53,006 nucleotides of DNA from Oscillospiraceae bacterium (lineage in GTDB: Bacteria; Bacillota; Clostridia; UBA1212; UBA1255). Both the position numbers and the translations under genes were made by a program. The notes under the pieces are model-generated. The model saw only the letters and a program-made list of their open reading frames with translations, did not search any database and was not told the DNA's origin. Location: positions 1 through 53,006 of the forward strand of contig SVJD01000010.1 of NCBI GenBank assembly GCA_015069165.1, in the 5' to 3' direction. Positions within the stretch are counted from its first letter, which is position 1. Each line of letters begins with the position of its first letter. Shown in pieces: positions 7,762 through 17,548 of this stretch.

Positions 7762-9168
7762 TTATTTTAAAATTTCAAAAGCAGGCGCAGGGAAATTTCC
7801 ACTGTTTCCTAAATTTGCCAGTTCAATTATTCCGTTATGGAACATACAGTACTGTACCTTTTCGCCTTTTCCTGAAAATTTAAGTTTAACTGTGCTCTTA
7901 TCTGCAATTTCTGCGCAAGTCAAAATGTCATCTCCGGCCTCATTTAATACTGCAAAACCTTTCAGTTTCTCTCCGTCAAGAAGTTTAAGTCCGTCTCCCA
8001 CATATCTGAAATCAACAAATACAAAATCGTCTTGCCATGTTACTTTAACAGGCTCCGGTGATGCGGAATATTCCATGTCACACTTTCCGTATATGGCAGA
8101 AGCCGCTATTGCCGCCGCACGTTTACCTATTTCAAATTTATAATACGGATGTGCCCAATCGGGGTCTTCTTCTTTATAATTTTGGTCTCTTGACACTACC
8201 AAATAAGAGTTCTCTATTTCTTTATATGCATTAAACTGCGCTGCGCGTATATTGGGCAGTTCGTTCCATCCCGTAACGCTTTCTCCCATGTGTGTGGTAA
8301 GCTGTACGTTTATAAACGGGAAATCCATTCCCCAAGCTTTTCTGTAACCCTCTACCGTCTTTTTGAGGTTACCTGCATATTTTTTATAACTTCCTGCATT
8401 TGATTCACTTTCACCTTGATAATAAATCATTCCTTTTATGGAATTATTTGTAAAAGGATGCAAAAGTGAATTGTAAAATCCGCAAACAGGCACACTTGGT
8501 GCTTCGGTGAAACCACATTCCGCCGCAACTTCCGCCGGCATAAGTTCATGCAGTGTAGAGCCGCCTGCCGCCGCCATTATCATTCCCAAAGGAACGTCTA
8601 CAGTTCTGCTTAACTCTTTTGCAAAATAATATCCAAGTGCCGAAAAAGGTTGCACATCTGAAACGGTAGTTTTTTTCCATGCGTAATTTTCGTTAATTAC
8701 ATCTTCTCTTGCTATTGTAATATCCTCTTTATCTTTTACAGACATTACATCTTCTCTTGCTTGCGAAAATACCCTGATATTGTCTTTTTCGTTGATTTCT
8801 TTTTGATATTCCGGCGTTTTAACAGCCGCCACACAGAAATTCAGCTCTGCATTTGATTGACCGGAAACAACCCAAACATCTCCTATAAGTATGCCCGAAA
8901 ATTCCGTAGCCACGCCGTTTTCGGCATATATTTTAAGTGTTTGCTCAGTCTTTGTTGCTTCGCCAGTTGAAAATTGCACACACCACTTGCCGTTTTCGTC
9001 TACTGTGGCACAATTTTTCTCTCCTGCAAACTCTGCATATATTACAGCGCCTTTGTTTTTCGATTTTCCGAAAACATTAAAAGCGCTGTTTCTTTGAACA
9101 ACCATATTTGAGCCGATTGTTTTTGATACTGAATATTCTACACGCTCTTGGGTATTTTTTGCGTTCAC
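7762..9168 (-). CDS. Sialate O-acetylesterase-like SGNH esterase
   Basis: A protein of about 468 residues with the sialate O-acetylesterase/SASA layout. An N-terminal beta-sandwich is followed by an SGNH-type hydrolase with VSGQSNAE (Ser of the GQSN block), IYYQGESESN, and DPDWAHPYYK giving the Asp-x-x-His pair, then a C-terminal beta domain. Such enzymes deacetylate sialic acids or plant xylan and other glycans. No signal peptide is present, so a cytoplasmic role on imported sugars is likely. The start is the GTG at 9168, which has GGGAGG seven bases upstream. The apparent ATG at 9222 lies inside the gdhA terminator and should not be used. No promoter is evident between that terminator and the start. 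Confidence 0.82.
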   Translation of the reverse strand: MNAKNTQERVEYSVSKTIGSNMVVQRNSAFNVFGKSKNKGAVIYAEFAGEKNCATVDENGKWCVQFSTGEATKTEQTLKIYAENGVATEFSGILIGDVWVVSGQSNAELNFCVAAVKTPEYQKEINEKDNIRVFSQAREDVMSVKDKEDITIAREDVINENYAWKKTTVSDVQPFSALGYYFAKELSRTVDVPLGMIMAAAGGSTLHELMPAEVAAECGFTEAPSVPVCGFYNSLLHPFTNNSIKGMIYYQGESESNAGSYKKYAGNLKKTVEGYRKAWGMDFPFINVQLTTHMGESVTGWNELPNIRAAQFNAYKEIENSYLVVSRDQNYKEEDPDWAHPYYKFEIGKRAAAIAASAIYGKCDMEYSASPEPVKVTWQDDFVFVDFRYVGDGLKLLDGEKLKGFAVLNEAGDDILTCAEIADKSTVKLKFSGKGEKVQYCMFHNGIIELANLGNSGNFPAPAFEILK

Positions 9169-9198
9169 TTTTATTCCTCCCAATGTCTTTAAAAAGAA

Positions 9199-9224
9199 AA
9201 ATGCCTCAAAACTTTGAGGCATTT
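9199..9224 (-). terminator. Terminator of gdhA
   Basis: AAATGCCTCAAA pairs with TTTGAGGCATTT, followed on the minus strand by TTCTTTTT. It begins 17 bases after the gdhA stop codon. The stem also contains an ATG that makes a spurious in-frame extension of the next gene. Confidence 0.85.
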
Positions 9225-9240
9225 AAGTCTTTTTGTGAAA

Positions 9241-10593
<1,353 letters not shown>

Positions 10594-10677
10594 CTACCAT
10601 ATTTCAGAATTGAATTTCTACCAAATTGTCAAATCTATATGCATTAAATTTACTTCATACAGTTCTAACAAGAGGAA

Positions 10678-10706
10678 AGTATATCATATTTTATTTTATA
10701 CTGCAA
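10678..10706 (-). promoter_or_regulatory. Promoter of gdhA
   Basis: On the minus strand TTGCAG (10701-10706), a 17-base spacer and TATACT (10678-10683) precede gdhA by about 100 bases, leaving a moderately long leader. It diverges from the tRNA promoter at 10736-10763. Confidence 0.65.
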
Positions 10707-10735
10707 TAAAACGCAACAATTTTTTACAAAAAGCC

Positions 10736-10763
10736 TTGACATAACTTTTTCTTGTGTTATACT
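10736..10763 (+). promoter_or_regulatory. Promoter of tRNA(CAU)
   Basis: Consensus TTGACA (10736-10741), a 16-base spacer and TATACT (10758-10763), with the mature tRNA beginning 20 bases later. A strong sigma-A type promoter. Confidence 0.8.
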
Positions 10764-10783
10764 AATGAACGCTAATTATTTAC

Positions 10784-10860
10784 GGATCATTAGCTCAGTT
10801 GGTTAGAGCAACCGGCTCATAACCGGTTGGTCCGGGGTTCGAGTCCCTGATGATCCACCA
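10784..10860 (+). tRNA. tRNA with CAU anticodon (Met or Ile2)
   Basis: A complete cloverleaf: acceptor GGATCAT/ATGATCC, D-arm AGCTCAGTTGGTTAGAGC, anticodon stem ACCGG/CCGGT around loop CTCATAA, T-arm with GGGGTTCGAGTCCC, discriminator A and encoded CCA. It does not look like an initiator tRNA because it has a fully paired 1-72 end. Whether it is elongator Met or the lysidine-modified Ile2 cannot be decided by eye. Confidence 0.93.
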
Positions 10861-10866
10861 AATTTT

Positions 10867-10896
10867 ATCCGAGATATATAATCTCGGATATTTTTT
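10867..10896 (+). terminator. Terminator of tRNA(CAU)
   Basis: ATCCGAGA (10867-10874) pairs with TCTCGGAT (10882-10889) around a 7-base loop and is followed by ATTTTTT. It starts six bases after the tRNA CCA end. Confidence 0.88.
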
Positions 10897-10903
10897 ATTT
10901 TAG

Positions 10904-10933
10904 AAAAAAGCTCTCGCTGAAGCGAGAGCTTTT
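10904..10933 (-). terminator. Terminator of the large surface-protein gene
   Basis: AAAAGCTCTCGC and GCGAGAGCTTTT form a 12-bp perfect stem around a 4-base loop, with a T-run on the minus strand (and a short one on the plus strand). It lies about 30 bases after the stop of the 1407-residue gene and could work in both directions. Confidence 0.88.
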
Positions 10934-10961
10934 CGTGTTTTAATAATATTTCAATTTCTTT

Positions 10962-13900
10962 TTAAAACCAAACTTTTCTTCTAAATAACACCGTTACAAT
11001 CAAAGTTAACGCGAACATTACATATACAGCATAATATGCACCATCGCCTGTCGAAGGATTATTGATTCTGTTTATAAGAAGTTCTTTTCCTTCCTCTAAC
11101 GTAAATACAAGTTCTCCATCTTTACCTATCGCAGAAATACTGTCATTCCATTCACCGTTTTCGTCTTTAGACATAACGATAAGTTTATCTGTTTTAAAGA
11201 AACCAATATTTTCTGTATACACTTTAACTGTTGTTCCTGCCGGTAATGTAACGCCTGTTACAAAATCAAGAACTGTTTTACCATCAGTAATCGAATGACC
11301 TTTTTGGAGCGTCATAGGATTATACTCCTTAATTTCATTACCATCAAAACAAACCTCATAAATAGGTTTTCCCTTATTTGTCATTATGATATTTGCTTTA
11401 ATTTTCTTCTCTTTAAGGAGTTCAAAAACGCTCTCGTTTATATTGACATCTCTGTCAACAGTAAGCGTATAAGAACCATCCTCGTTTTGCTTTAAATTTT
11501 TAAGTATCTCACTGTCAATTCGCGGTGCACTCCTGGAAAGTGTATCTCCTAATGTAAAAGAATAAGTGCTGTTTTCAATCCATTTATCTATTATAAATTG
11601 TACAGATTGTGCTTTATTTCCATCTGCCAACTTTTCTGTAACAATAATATATTCGGGATACCAATCGGGTCCGGAACCGCTGTTATCTTTTTTTATTTCA
11701 ATAGTTCTAATCGTACCTATACCCGCAACATCATAACCGATTTCGAAACAATCAAGGTCTCCTTTTTCAAAATTATTGTTACCACCTGCATAAGTACCTA
11801 AATTTATGCTACCGGTACTGCCATTGGATCCATGTATTGTTAAATAAATATTGGAATCCGTTCCGGCTCTTGTTATGTCATCGGTTTGCACTTCAATATA
11901 GAAAGCACCCGTTTCGCCTGTTTTTTTACCAAACGCAATCGTTCTTGCTTCTTCAAACCATTGGTCAGCAGTAAACGAATATCCTCCGTCGGTATTTGGT
12001 CCCGATACCTTCTTAACACTGAAGCTTTTAAGTAACCAACCCGCAGCTGAGTTTGCGTAATCAGAACTAAAGTACACTTGTCTGCACTCGCTGAATTTAT
12101 CGGGAGCATAGATCCAAAAAGTTGAATCATCACCTTTTTCAAAAGCATTACTATCCCAATGTATATCGGAAAGGTCAACTGTGTTGGTTACTAATTTATT
12201 TTCGTCACGCAGATAAACTTTTATATTTGCATCTGTGCCGGAGTTATTTTCATTACCTGTTTTTACATTAAGCTCATATACAACATCTGCGAGTTTTAGC
12301 ACTTTTTCCGTATTTCCAATCCATCTGCCACCGTAAACAGTAATTTCATTTCCCGAAAATTGTTGTTTCACTGTAATTTTGCCGGGCCACCAATGATTGG
12401 AGGAATTAGTCTTTACAGAAAGTGACTCCATGTTTTTTATACCTTTTCCATTAAAAGAACCATTCCATGTACCTTTTTCGTTGCCGCAAGAAGAAGCATT
12501 TATCCAGCCTGAATCTTCGCTGTCTCCATTCGCTTTAAACGATATACCCTCTGTCGTTACTCCGTTCGTTCCGGCGGTATACGTTTCAATTGTATACATT
12601 TCCTTTACAAAAGTATTGTTTTGCGCTTTGGTAGTATAATTCTTGCCTATATAAGCTCTTGTAGCATCTACAGTCGCATTGGAGAAACCGCCTTTAGAAC
12701 CGTAATACGCTCCGGTTGCAGGTATATTTACTCCACCGATATCTTCGGAATATATTTCTTTGCCAAACGGATTGCCGTGTGATGAAAGTCCACTGCTCTT
12801 TCCTGTAGCCTTTATCAAGCCACCGGAAACTTGGAATTCTCCCACACCAACATAGTCGATTTGTTTTCCTCCATATACGGTGTAACGTGAACCCGCGTAA
12901 TGATATACGCAGCTTAAACTTGTTCCTATTCCGGCTCCTACCGAATAAATCCAATAATCACTTTTTTCTATGTATTTTTCAGTTGTGGAAATTTGAGAAC
13001 CTTCCGCAACAATATCAAGTCCTTCGGATTTCAAATATCCGTCAATACAAATACCTGCACCTCCGCCTGCGCCGTATGCATAAAGTGTTCCGTCATTCGT
13101 TTTACTGAAATATACTTTAGAATCCTTCGGAATATAAATACCGTGTGACACACCTACAGGTTTACCTTTTTGCTGATATTTAAAAATTTCATCAAAACCT
13201 ATGGCAGATGCATTTCCTGTAAAAGTGTTTTTGCCGTCAAAACAAACCTTAAGATTCGAATCAGCTTTGCCCGACTTAATCACAAAAGCAAATTCTTGGT
13301 GATCAGCAGCCTTTATATTCAAATTTTTAAGCGTTACGGAACCGGCAACATCGTCCGCATAAATAAGCACAGAATCTTCAAGAGTTACTGCCGGATTTGA
13401 AATAACCGTAGCTCCGCTTTTAACACAAATAGTAACCCCTGTAGGATTTGTAGACATTTGGCTCATATCCAAAGTTTCTCCGTCTTCCACAACGACTGTT
13501 TTGTTTGCAACTTCACCACGATCATTTACCGTCCACGTACCGTTGATAAAAGTTCCTGCAGAATTTACTGATTTATACACAACAAGGCAATTGTCATAAC
13601 CATCAGGCATATCCCTGGTATTTATAGACACCTTGTCGGCATCTACATCTCTTGCTTTTATAAAATTCATAGTCCAATGTACTGTACTGGTTGTTACTTG
13701 CGGAATGTTGACAGAATTTATATAAAGCATAAAATATTCCGTCTGCTCAGGCAAATCCGTAAGTCCGCACTCATTTACTGAACGAAGCCTTGAAAGTACA
13801 TCGTCCTTCCAATCTTTTATCGCAGTCATTTCTTGAAAATCACTTACCATTGTATATTGATAATTGTCTGTGAACAAATTATCCAACATCCAATGTGGTC

Positions 13901-15185
13901 TGTGAATATGCCTGTCAGGAAAACGCGAAGCGACATAATCAGTTTGATAACACTCGACCATATTATCAGCAGAAATAAAATCCTTTAATATCAAATAATA
14001 CGACAAATCTTTGTTATCTCGGATTTTGTAACAATCGTATTTTTGGTCCCCTATTATTACAGAAGAATTTATGTTTTCGGGTTCAACAAAATCAGCATCG
14101 TATTCTTTTATATCCTTTAATTCATCCTCTGACATAGCCTTGGGAAGCATGCACTCCGCAAAACCTGTAGATGTTGACATGGCATCTAAATTCTTTACAA
14201 GTGCATAATTTACAGCATCAAAATACTCATCAGTATACGCTTTGTACGCAGGAGAATCAGGTTCCAATGCTCTTTTATATGTATAATACTCCTTATATAA
14301 AGTAAATATTTGTGACTGAATGTCCGTACAACTTTCAAAAGCTTCTCTGAGACTTCCTGAAATTTGGTGTTCAAAAGGAAATCTTTCTCTGAGATAAGCT
14401 TCATATGCCCCTAAATAACTGCTTGAAGGATTCGAAGGATTCCAAATTCTTATTGAAATATCTTCCAAATCAGCTGCAAATTTATATCCACCGCCTTCTT
14501 CCATCACTGTAACAAATGAATTCAACGCAACTTGAACATTATAATCTGCTGTTTCAATTTGAGTTTCAAGTGTGGCTATTACATTCGGATCGGTTGCAGC
14601 TTCTTTCTTCTCCTGTAATCCGGCAAGTATTTCCATTTCATCAAGTACTTTTTGATATGCACTCCACGCTGCCTTATACTGTGATGCAATCTCATTTAAA
14701 TGCTGTATAGCCGTTTTAAAATCTTCTGCAGTAGCATATTGATCAAGTTTGTTTGAAATATCATTAAGTTGATCTTCAATTCTTTTAAGACTTTCATCAA
14801 TAGCTATAAGTCTTTGTGAAATATCTGCAACCATTTTTTTTTGCTTTATAGCTGCTCTTTGAGCAGGTGACTGTATTGCAAAAAGGAACTTACTCAGACC
14901 CGGTATATCATTTGCAATTACAAAAGCTGTTAATTCCTCGACCGCCCTTCCGGCAAGCATTTTTAATGCTCCACCGCATAAAGATTTCAGAAAACCCGTA
15001 TCAATACCGGAGGAAGGAGCAGAAGGAATTATATCTATAATTTCAAAACCCAAATCCGGGATAGGAGAATAATCGTCCTCTGTTATAACTATTTTGGCCG
15101 AAACAGGCATTGCCGTTGCAATAACAGACGAGCACATTATTAATGCCAAAAAAAATGTCATAATTCTTATAACTATTTTATTCAT
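10962..15185 (-). CDS. Large secreted cell-wall protein with PLAT-like domains and NPSTG sorting tail
   Basis: A 1407-residue surface protein. Residues 1-30 form a signal peptide ending in PVSA. A helical, coiled-coil-prone part (about 100-300) follows. A long beta-rich middle has repeated short turns such as YGAGGGAGICIDG, suggestive of a parallel beta-helix or carbohydrate-binding region. Two PLAT/LH2-like domains lie near 968-1060 and 1095-1185: both have a SGTD/AGTD-xN-I-x-L start and an F-E-KGD block, and the second has IKKDNSGSGPDWYPEYI. The C-terminus has NPSTGD (1376 on), a hydrophobic segment and RRKVWF, the layout of a sortase signal in which NPSTG replaces LPXTG. No enzyme motif was recognised. 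Its own promoter and terminator make it a monocistron. The likely role is adhesion or binding at the cell surface (inference). Confidence 0.78.
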   Translation of the reverse strand: MNKIVIRIMTFFLALIMCSSVIATAMPVSAKIVITEDDYSPIPDLGFEIIDIIPSAPSSGIDTGFLKSLCGGALKMLAGRAVEELTAFVIANDIPGLSKFLFAIQSPAQRAAIKQKKMVADISQRLIAIDESLKRIEDQLNDISNKLDQYATAEDFKTAIQHLNEIASQYKAAWSAYQKVLDEMEILAGLQEKKEAATDPNVIATLETQIETADYNVQVALNSFVTVMEEGGGYKFAADLEDISIRIWNPSNPSSSYLGAYEAYLRERFPFEHQISGSLREAFESCTDIQSQIFTLYKEYYTYKRALEPDSPAYKAYTDEYFDAVNYALVKNLDAMSTSTGFAECMLPKAMSEDELKDIKEYDADFVEPENINSSVIIGDQKYDCYKIRDNKDLSYYLILKDFISADNMVECYQTDYVASRFPDRHIHRPHWMLDNLFTDNYQYTMVSDFQEMTAIKDWKDDVLSRLRSVNECGLTDLPEQTEYFMLYINSVNIPQVTTSTVHWTMNFIKARDVDADKVSINTRDMPDGYDNCLVVYKSVNSAGTFINGTWTVNDRGEVANKTVVVEDGETLDMSQMSTNPTGVTICVKSGATVISNPAVTLEDSVLIYADDVAGSVTLKNLNIKAADHQEFAFVIKSGKADSNLKVCFDGKNTFTGNASAIGFDEIFKYQQKGKPVGVSHGIYIPKDSKVYFSKTNDGTLYAYGAGGGAGICIDGYLKSEGLDIVAEGSQISTTEKYIEKSDYWIYSVGAGIGTSLSCVYHYAGSRYTVYGGKQIDYVGVGEFQVSGGLIKATGKSSGLSSHGNPFGKEIYSEDIGGVNIPATGAYYGSKGGFSNATVDATRAYIGKNYTTKAQNNTFVKEMYTIETYTAGTNGVTTEGISFKANGDSEDSGWINASSCGNEKGTWNGSFNGKGIKNMESLSVKTNSSNHWWPGKITVKQQFSGNEITVYGGRWIGNTEKVLKLADVVYELNVKTGNENNSGTDANIKVYLRDENKLVTNTVDLSDIHWDSNAFEKGDDSTFWIYAPDKFSECRQVYFSSDYANSAAGWLLKSFSVKKVSGPNTDGGYSFTADQWFEEARTIAFGKKTGETGAFYIEVQTDDITRAGTDSNIYLTIHGSNGSTGSINLGTYAGGNNNFEKGDLDCFEIGYDVAGIGTIRTIEIKKDNSGSGPDWYPEYIIVTEKLADGNKAQSVQFIIDKWIENSTYSFTLGDTLSRSAPRIDSEILKNLKQNEDGSYTLTVDRDVNINESVFELLKEKKIKANIIMTNKGKPIYEVCFDGNEIKEYNPMTLQKGHSITDGKTVLDFVTGVTLPAGTTVKVYTENIGFFKTDKLIVMSKDENGEWNDSISAIGKDGELVFTLEEGKELLINRINNPSTGDGAYYAVYVMFALTLIVTVLFRRKVWF

Positions 15186-15216
15186 AAGTTTCCCCCTATA
15201 AAAAACATTATGAGAT

Positions 15217-15246
15217 ATGATACTATCATTGTCTCTTATTTGTCAA
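15217..15246 (-). promoter_or_regulatory. Promoter and palindrome before the surface-protein gene
   Basis: TTGACA on the minus strand (15241-15246) is followed after 15 bases by TAGTAT (15220-15225). A 13-base palindrome, ATGATA-x-TATCAT (15217-15229), covers the -10 region and could bind a repressor. The spacing is shorter than ideal, so the -10 assignment is tentative. Confidence 0.5.
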
Positions 15247-15251
15247 GAAAA

Positions 15252-15281
15252 AAGCGGAACCTTATCAACGAGGTTCCGCTT
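15252..15281 (-). terminator. Terminator of the DUF1540 gene
   Basis: AAGCGGAACC and GGTTCCGCTT make a 10-bp perfect stem with a 10-base loop, followed on the minus strand by TTTTC. It separates the small gene from the surface-protein promoter, whose -35 box begins six bases further on. Confidence 0.88.
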
Positions 15282-15319
15282 AAATTATTTTTTATCTATT
15301 TTCAGTCACAAAAACATTA

Positions 15320-15517
15320 TCAACAATTTTTGCAACGGTAGCTTGAACACAAACTCTCATCCTCTGTCTGTGAGCAATTACCCTTTTTAGGAGCAACCTG
15401 AATCTCTGACAAAGAGCAAGAGTGTTCTGTTTCCATATTATATCTGCAGCTTTTAACGTTACACATTATTGACTGCTTTCCTGTTTTACAATTCTTAGAA
15501 TCTTTAAAATTATCCAT
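15320..15517 (-). CDS. DUF1540 small cysteine-rich protein
   Basis: A 65-residue protein with the DUF1540 pattern: CNVKSCRYN, then CSLSEIQV, then C residues in GNCSQ and a final CSSYRCKNC. The ordered Cys residues suggest a zinc- or metal-binding fold. The family is widespread in Firmicutes, often in spore formers, and has no established function. The start at 15517 (MDNFKDSKN) is chosen because GGAGG lies nine bases upstream; a longer frame to 15550 runs through that site. A terminator follows. It is transcribed alone, between PEPCK and the surface-protein gene. Confidence 0.82.
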   Translation of the reverse strand: MDNFKDSKNCKTGKQSIMCNVKSCRYNMETEHSCSLSEIQVAPKKGNCSQTEDESLCSSYRCKNC

Positions 15518-15612
15518 TTTGAAGCGCCTCCGCAAATTTTTTATATCCATCGGATACGCACTTATTATGTCCTTCGTTTTTAAAAATATTCGCTTGTAAA
15601 TTTTTCAAAAAA

Positions 15613-15642
15613 AACCTGCAACAGCAAACGCCGTTGCAGGTT
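15613..15642 (-). terminator. Terminator of pckG
   Basis: AACCTGCAAC pairs with GTTGCAGGTT around a 10-base loop and is followed on the minus strand by a T-rich run. It lies about 30 bases after the PEPCK stop. Confidence 0.88.
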
Positions 15643-15675
15643 AAATAATTCATATTCTTTCAAAAAGAATTTGCA

Positions 15676-17433
15676 TTACATAGCAGAAATTCTTGATGCA
15701 AGAGCCTCGTACTGAGCTTGGAGCTCTGCCGGAAGTTTCTCGAACTGAGCGAGGTGAGCTTTTTGGTCTTCAACTTCCTGCATCCATGACTCTTTATCAA
15801 TTGAGAGCAATTCTGCAAGAACTTCTTTAGTGATGCTTGTTCCTTCAAGGTCAATGTCATCAAGTTTAGGCAAGTAACCTATCGGAGATTCAACAGCTTC
15901 AACTTCGTTGTTGCAACGAGCAAGAATCCAAAGAAGAACTCTAAGGTTATCACCGAATCCGGGCCAGATGAACTTGCCGTTCTCGTCAACACGGAACCAG
16001 TTAACATTGAAGATTTTAGGAGGATTGGGGATTTTCTTACCCATTTCGAGCCAGTGTTGGAAGTATTCTCCCATGTTGTATCCGCAGAACGGACGCATAG
16101 CCATAGGATCTCTTCTTACTACGCCAACTGCGCCTGTAGCAGCAGCTGTTGTCTCAGAAGCCATTGTAGCACCTACGAATACACCGTGTTCCCAATCAAA
16201 TGACTGATATACGAGCGGAGCAACTTTCGCACGACGTCCACCGAATACGATAGCTGAAATCGGAACGCCTGCAGGATTTTCCCATTCAGAAGAGATACAA
16301 GGACACTGACAAGCAGGAGCTGTAAATCTTGAGTTAGGATGAGCACCTTTTGTTCCCATATCAGGAGTCCACTCATTACCCTTCCAGTCGATCGCTTTAG
16401 CAGGAGCATCAACGCCCATGCTCTCCCACCAAACGTTCTTATCAGGTGTAACAACAACGTTTGTGAAGATTGTGTTCTTTTGACATGTAAGAAGCGCGTT
16501 GGGGTTAGATTTCATACTTGTTCCCGGAGCAACACCGAAGAAACCTGCCTCGGGGTTAACTGCCCAAAGTCTGCCGTCTGCACCTATTCTGAGCCATGCG
16601 ATATCATCGCCTACTGTCCATACTTTGTAGCCCATAGCTCTGTATTTCTCGGGCGGAATGAGCATTGCAAGGTTTGTTTTACCGCAAGCGCTGGGGAAAG
16701 CTGCTGATACGTATTGAATGTCGCCTTTAGGACTTTCAACGCCGAGGATGAGCATATGCTCTGCCATCCAGCCTTCTTTTCTGCCGAGCCAGCTTGCTAT
16801 ACGCAAAGCAAAGCATTTTTTACCGAGAAGAACGTTACCACCGTAACCTGAACCGATAGACCAGATTGCGTTATCCTCAGGGAAGTGGCAAATATATCTC
16901 TTTTCCGGATCAATTTCACCTTTAGAGTGAAGTCCTTTGATGAAGTTGGGTGAATCGCCGAGCATATCCATAGCAATTTTACCCATTCTTGTCATAATTC
17001 TCATATTAAGAACAACATAGATACTATCTGTGATTTCGATACCAACTTTGCTGAACTCTGAAAAAGCAGGTCCCATGATATAAGGAATAACATACATTGT
17101 TCTGCCTTTCATGCTTCCTTCAAAGAGTGTGCCCAATTTTGCATAAGCTGCGCTCTTTTCCATCCAATTGTTTATCGGTCCTGCGTCTTCTTTGTGCTCT
17201 GTGCAGATAAATGTAAGATGCTCCACTCTGGCAACATCGTTCTCTGCAGTTCTATGATATAAACAGCCGGGAAGTTTCTCTTGATCCAATTCGATCATTT
17301 CACCTGTTGAAAGAGCTTGTTTTGTTAATCTTTCACGCTCTTCTTCTGAACCGTCAATCCAAACTATAGAATCCGGCTGGGTCATTTTAGCCATTTGTTC
17401 AACCCATTCGTTAACATAAACGTTATTGTACAT
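15676..17433 (-). CDS. pckG: Phosphoenolpyruvate carboxykinase (GTP)
   Basis: Interconverts oxaloacetate + GTP with PEP + CO2 + GDP. The 585-residue protein is of the GTP-dependent type. The kinase loop reads SACGKTNLAM, preceded by YVSAAFP. RYICHFPEDN, WTVGDDIAWLR and FGGRRAKVAPLVYQSFDWEHGVFVGA are characteristic blocks. Many gut anaerobes use it in the carboxylating direction to make oxaloacetate from PEP; whether that holds here is inference, but citrate synthase and pyruvate:ferredoxin oxidoreductase are nearby. The start MYNNVYVNEW has AAGGATAGGA upstream. It has its own promoter (17521-17548), overlapping the end of rsmA, and its own terminator. Confidence 0.95.
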   Translation of the reverse strand: MYNNVYVNEWVEQMAKMTQPDSIVWIDGSEEERERLTKQALSTGEMIELDQEKLPGCLYHRTAENDVARVEHLTFICTEHKEDAGPINNWMEKSAAYAKLGTLFEGSMKGRTMYVIPYIMGPAFSEFSKVGIEITDSIYVVLNMRIMTRMGKIAMDMLGDSPNFIKGLHSKGEIDPEKRYICHFPEDNAIWSIGSGYGGNVLLGKKCFALRIASWLGRKEGWMAEHMLILGVESPKGDIQYVSAAFPSACGKTNLAMLIPPEKYRAMGYKVWTVGDDIAWLRIGADGRLWAVNPEAGFFGVAPGTSMKSNPNALLTCQKNTIFTNVVVTPDKNVWWESMGVDAPAKAIDWKGNEWTPDMGTKGAHPNSRFTAPACQCPCISSEWENPAGVPISAIVFGGRRAKVAPLVYQSFDWEHGVFVGATMASETTAAATGAVGVVRRDPMAMRPFCGYNMGEYFQHWLEMGKKIPNPPKIFNVNWFRVDENGKFIWPGFGDNLRVLLWILARCNNEVEAVESPIGYLPKLDDIDLEGTSITKEVLAELLSIDKESWMQEVEDQKAHLAQFEKLPAELQAQYEALASRISAM

Positions 17434-17520
17434 GTTCCTATCCTTCTTTCTGCTTCTTTTACTCTCACATAAAGCTTATTTTTAAATTTATAGCGGAATC
17501 TCTATGTTTCCGCAAGATAT

Positions 17521-17548
17521 ATTATACTCAAAACTGCGAATTGTGCAA
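17521..17548 (-). promoter_or_regulatory. Promoter of pckG, inside the rsmA 3' end
   Basis: On the minus strand TTGCAC (17543-17548), 16 bases and TATAAT (17521-17526) overlap the last codons of rsmA. A hairpin GCGGAA/TTCCGC (17493-17513) follows at the start of the likely transcript and may cap the leader or act as a weak rsmA terminator. Confidence 0.6.

Noticed and set aside
12694-12954. Small minus-strand reading frame inside the surface-protein gene
   Set aside because: It is an out-of-frame shadow of the large gene with no ribosome site and low-complexity basic content.
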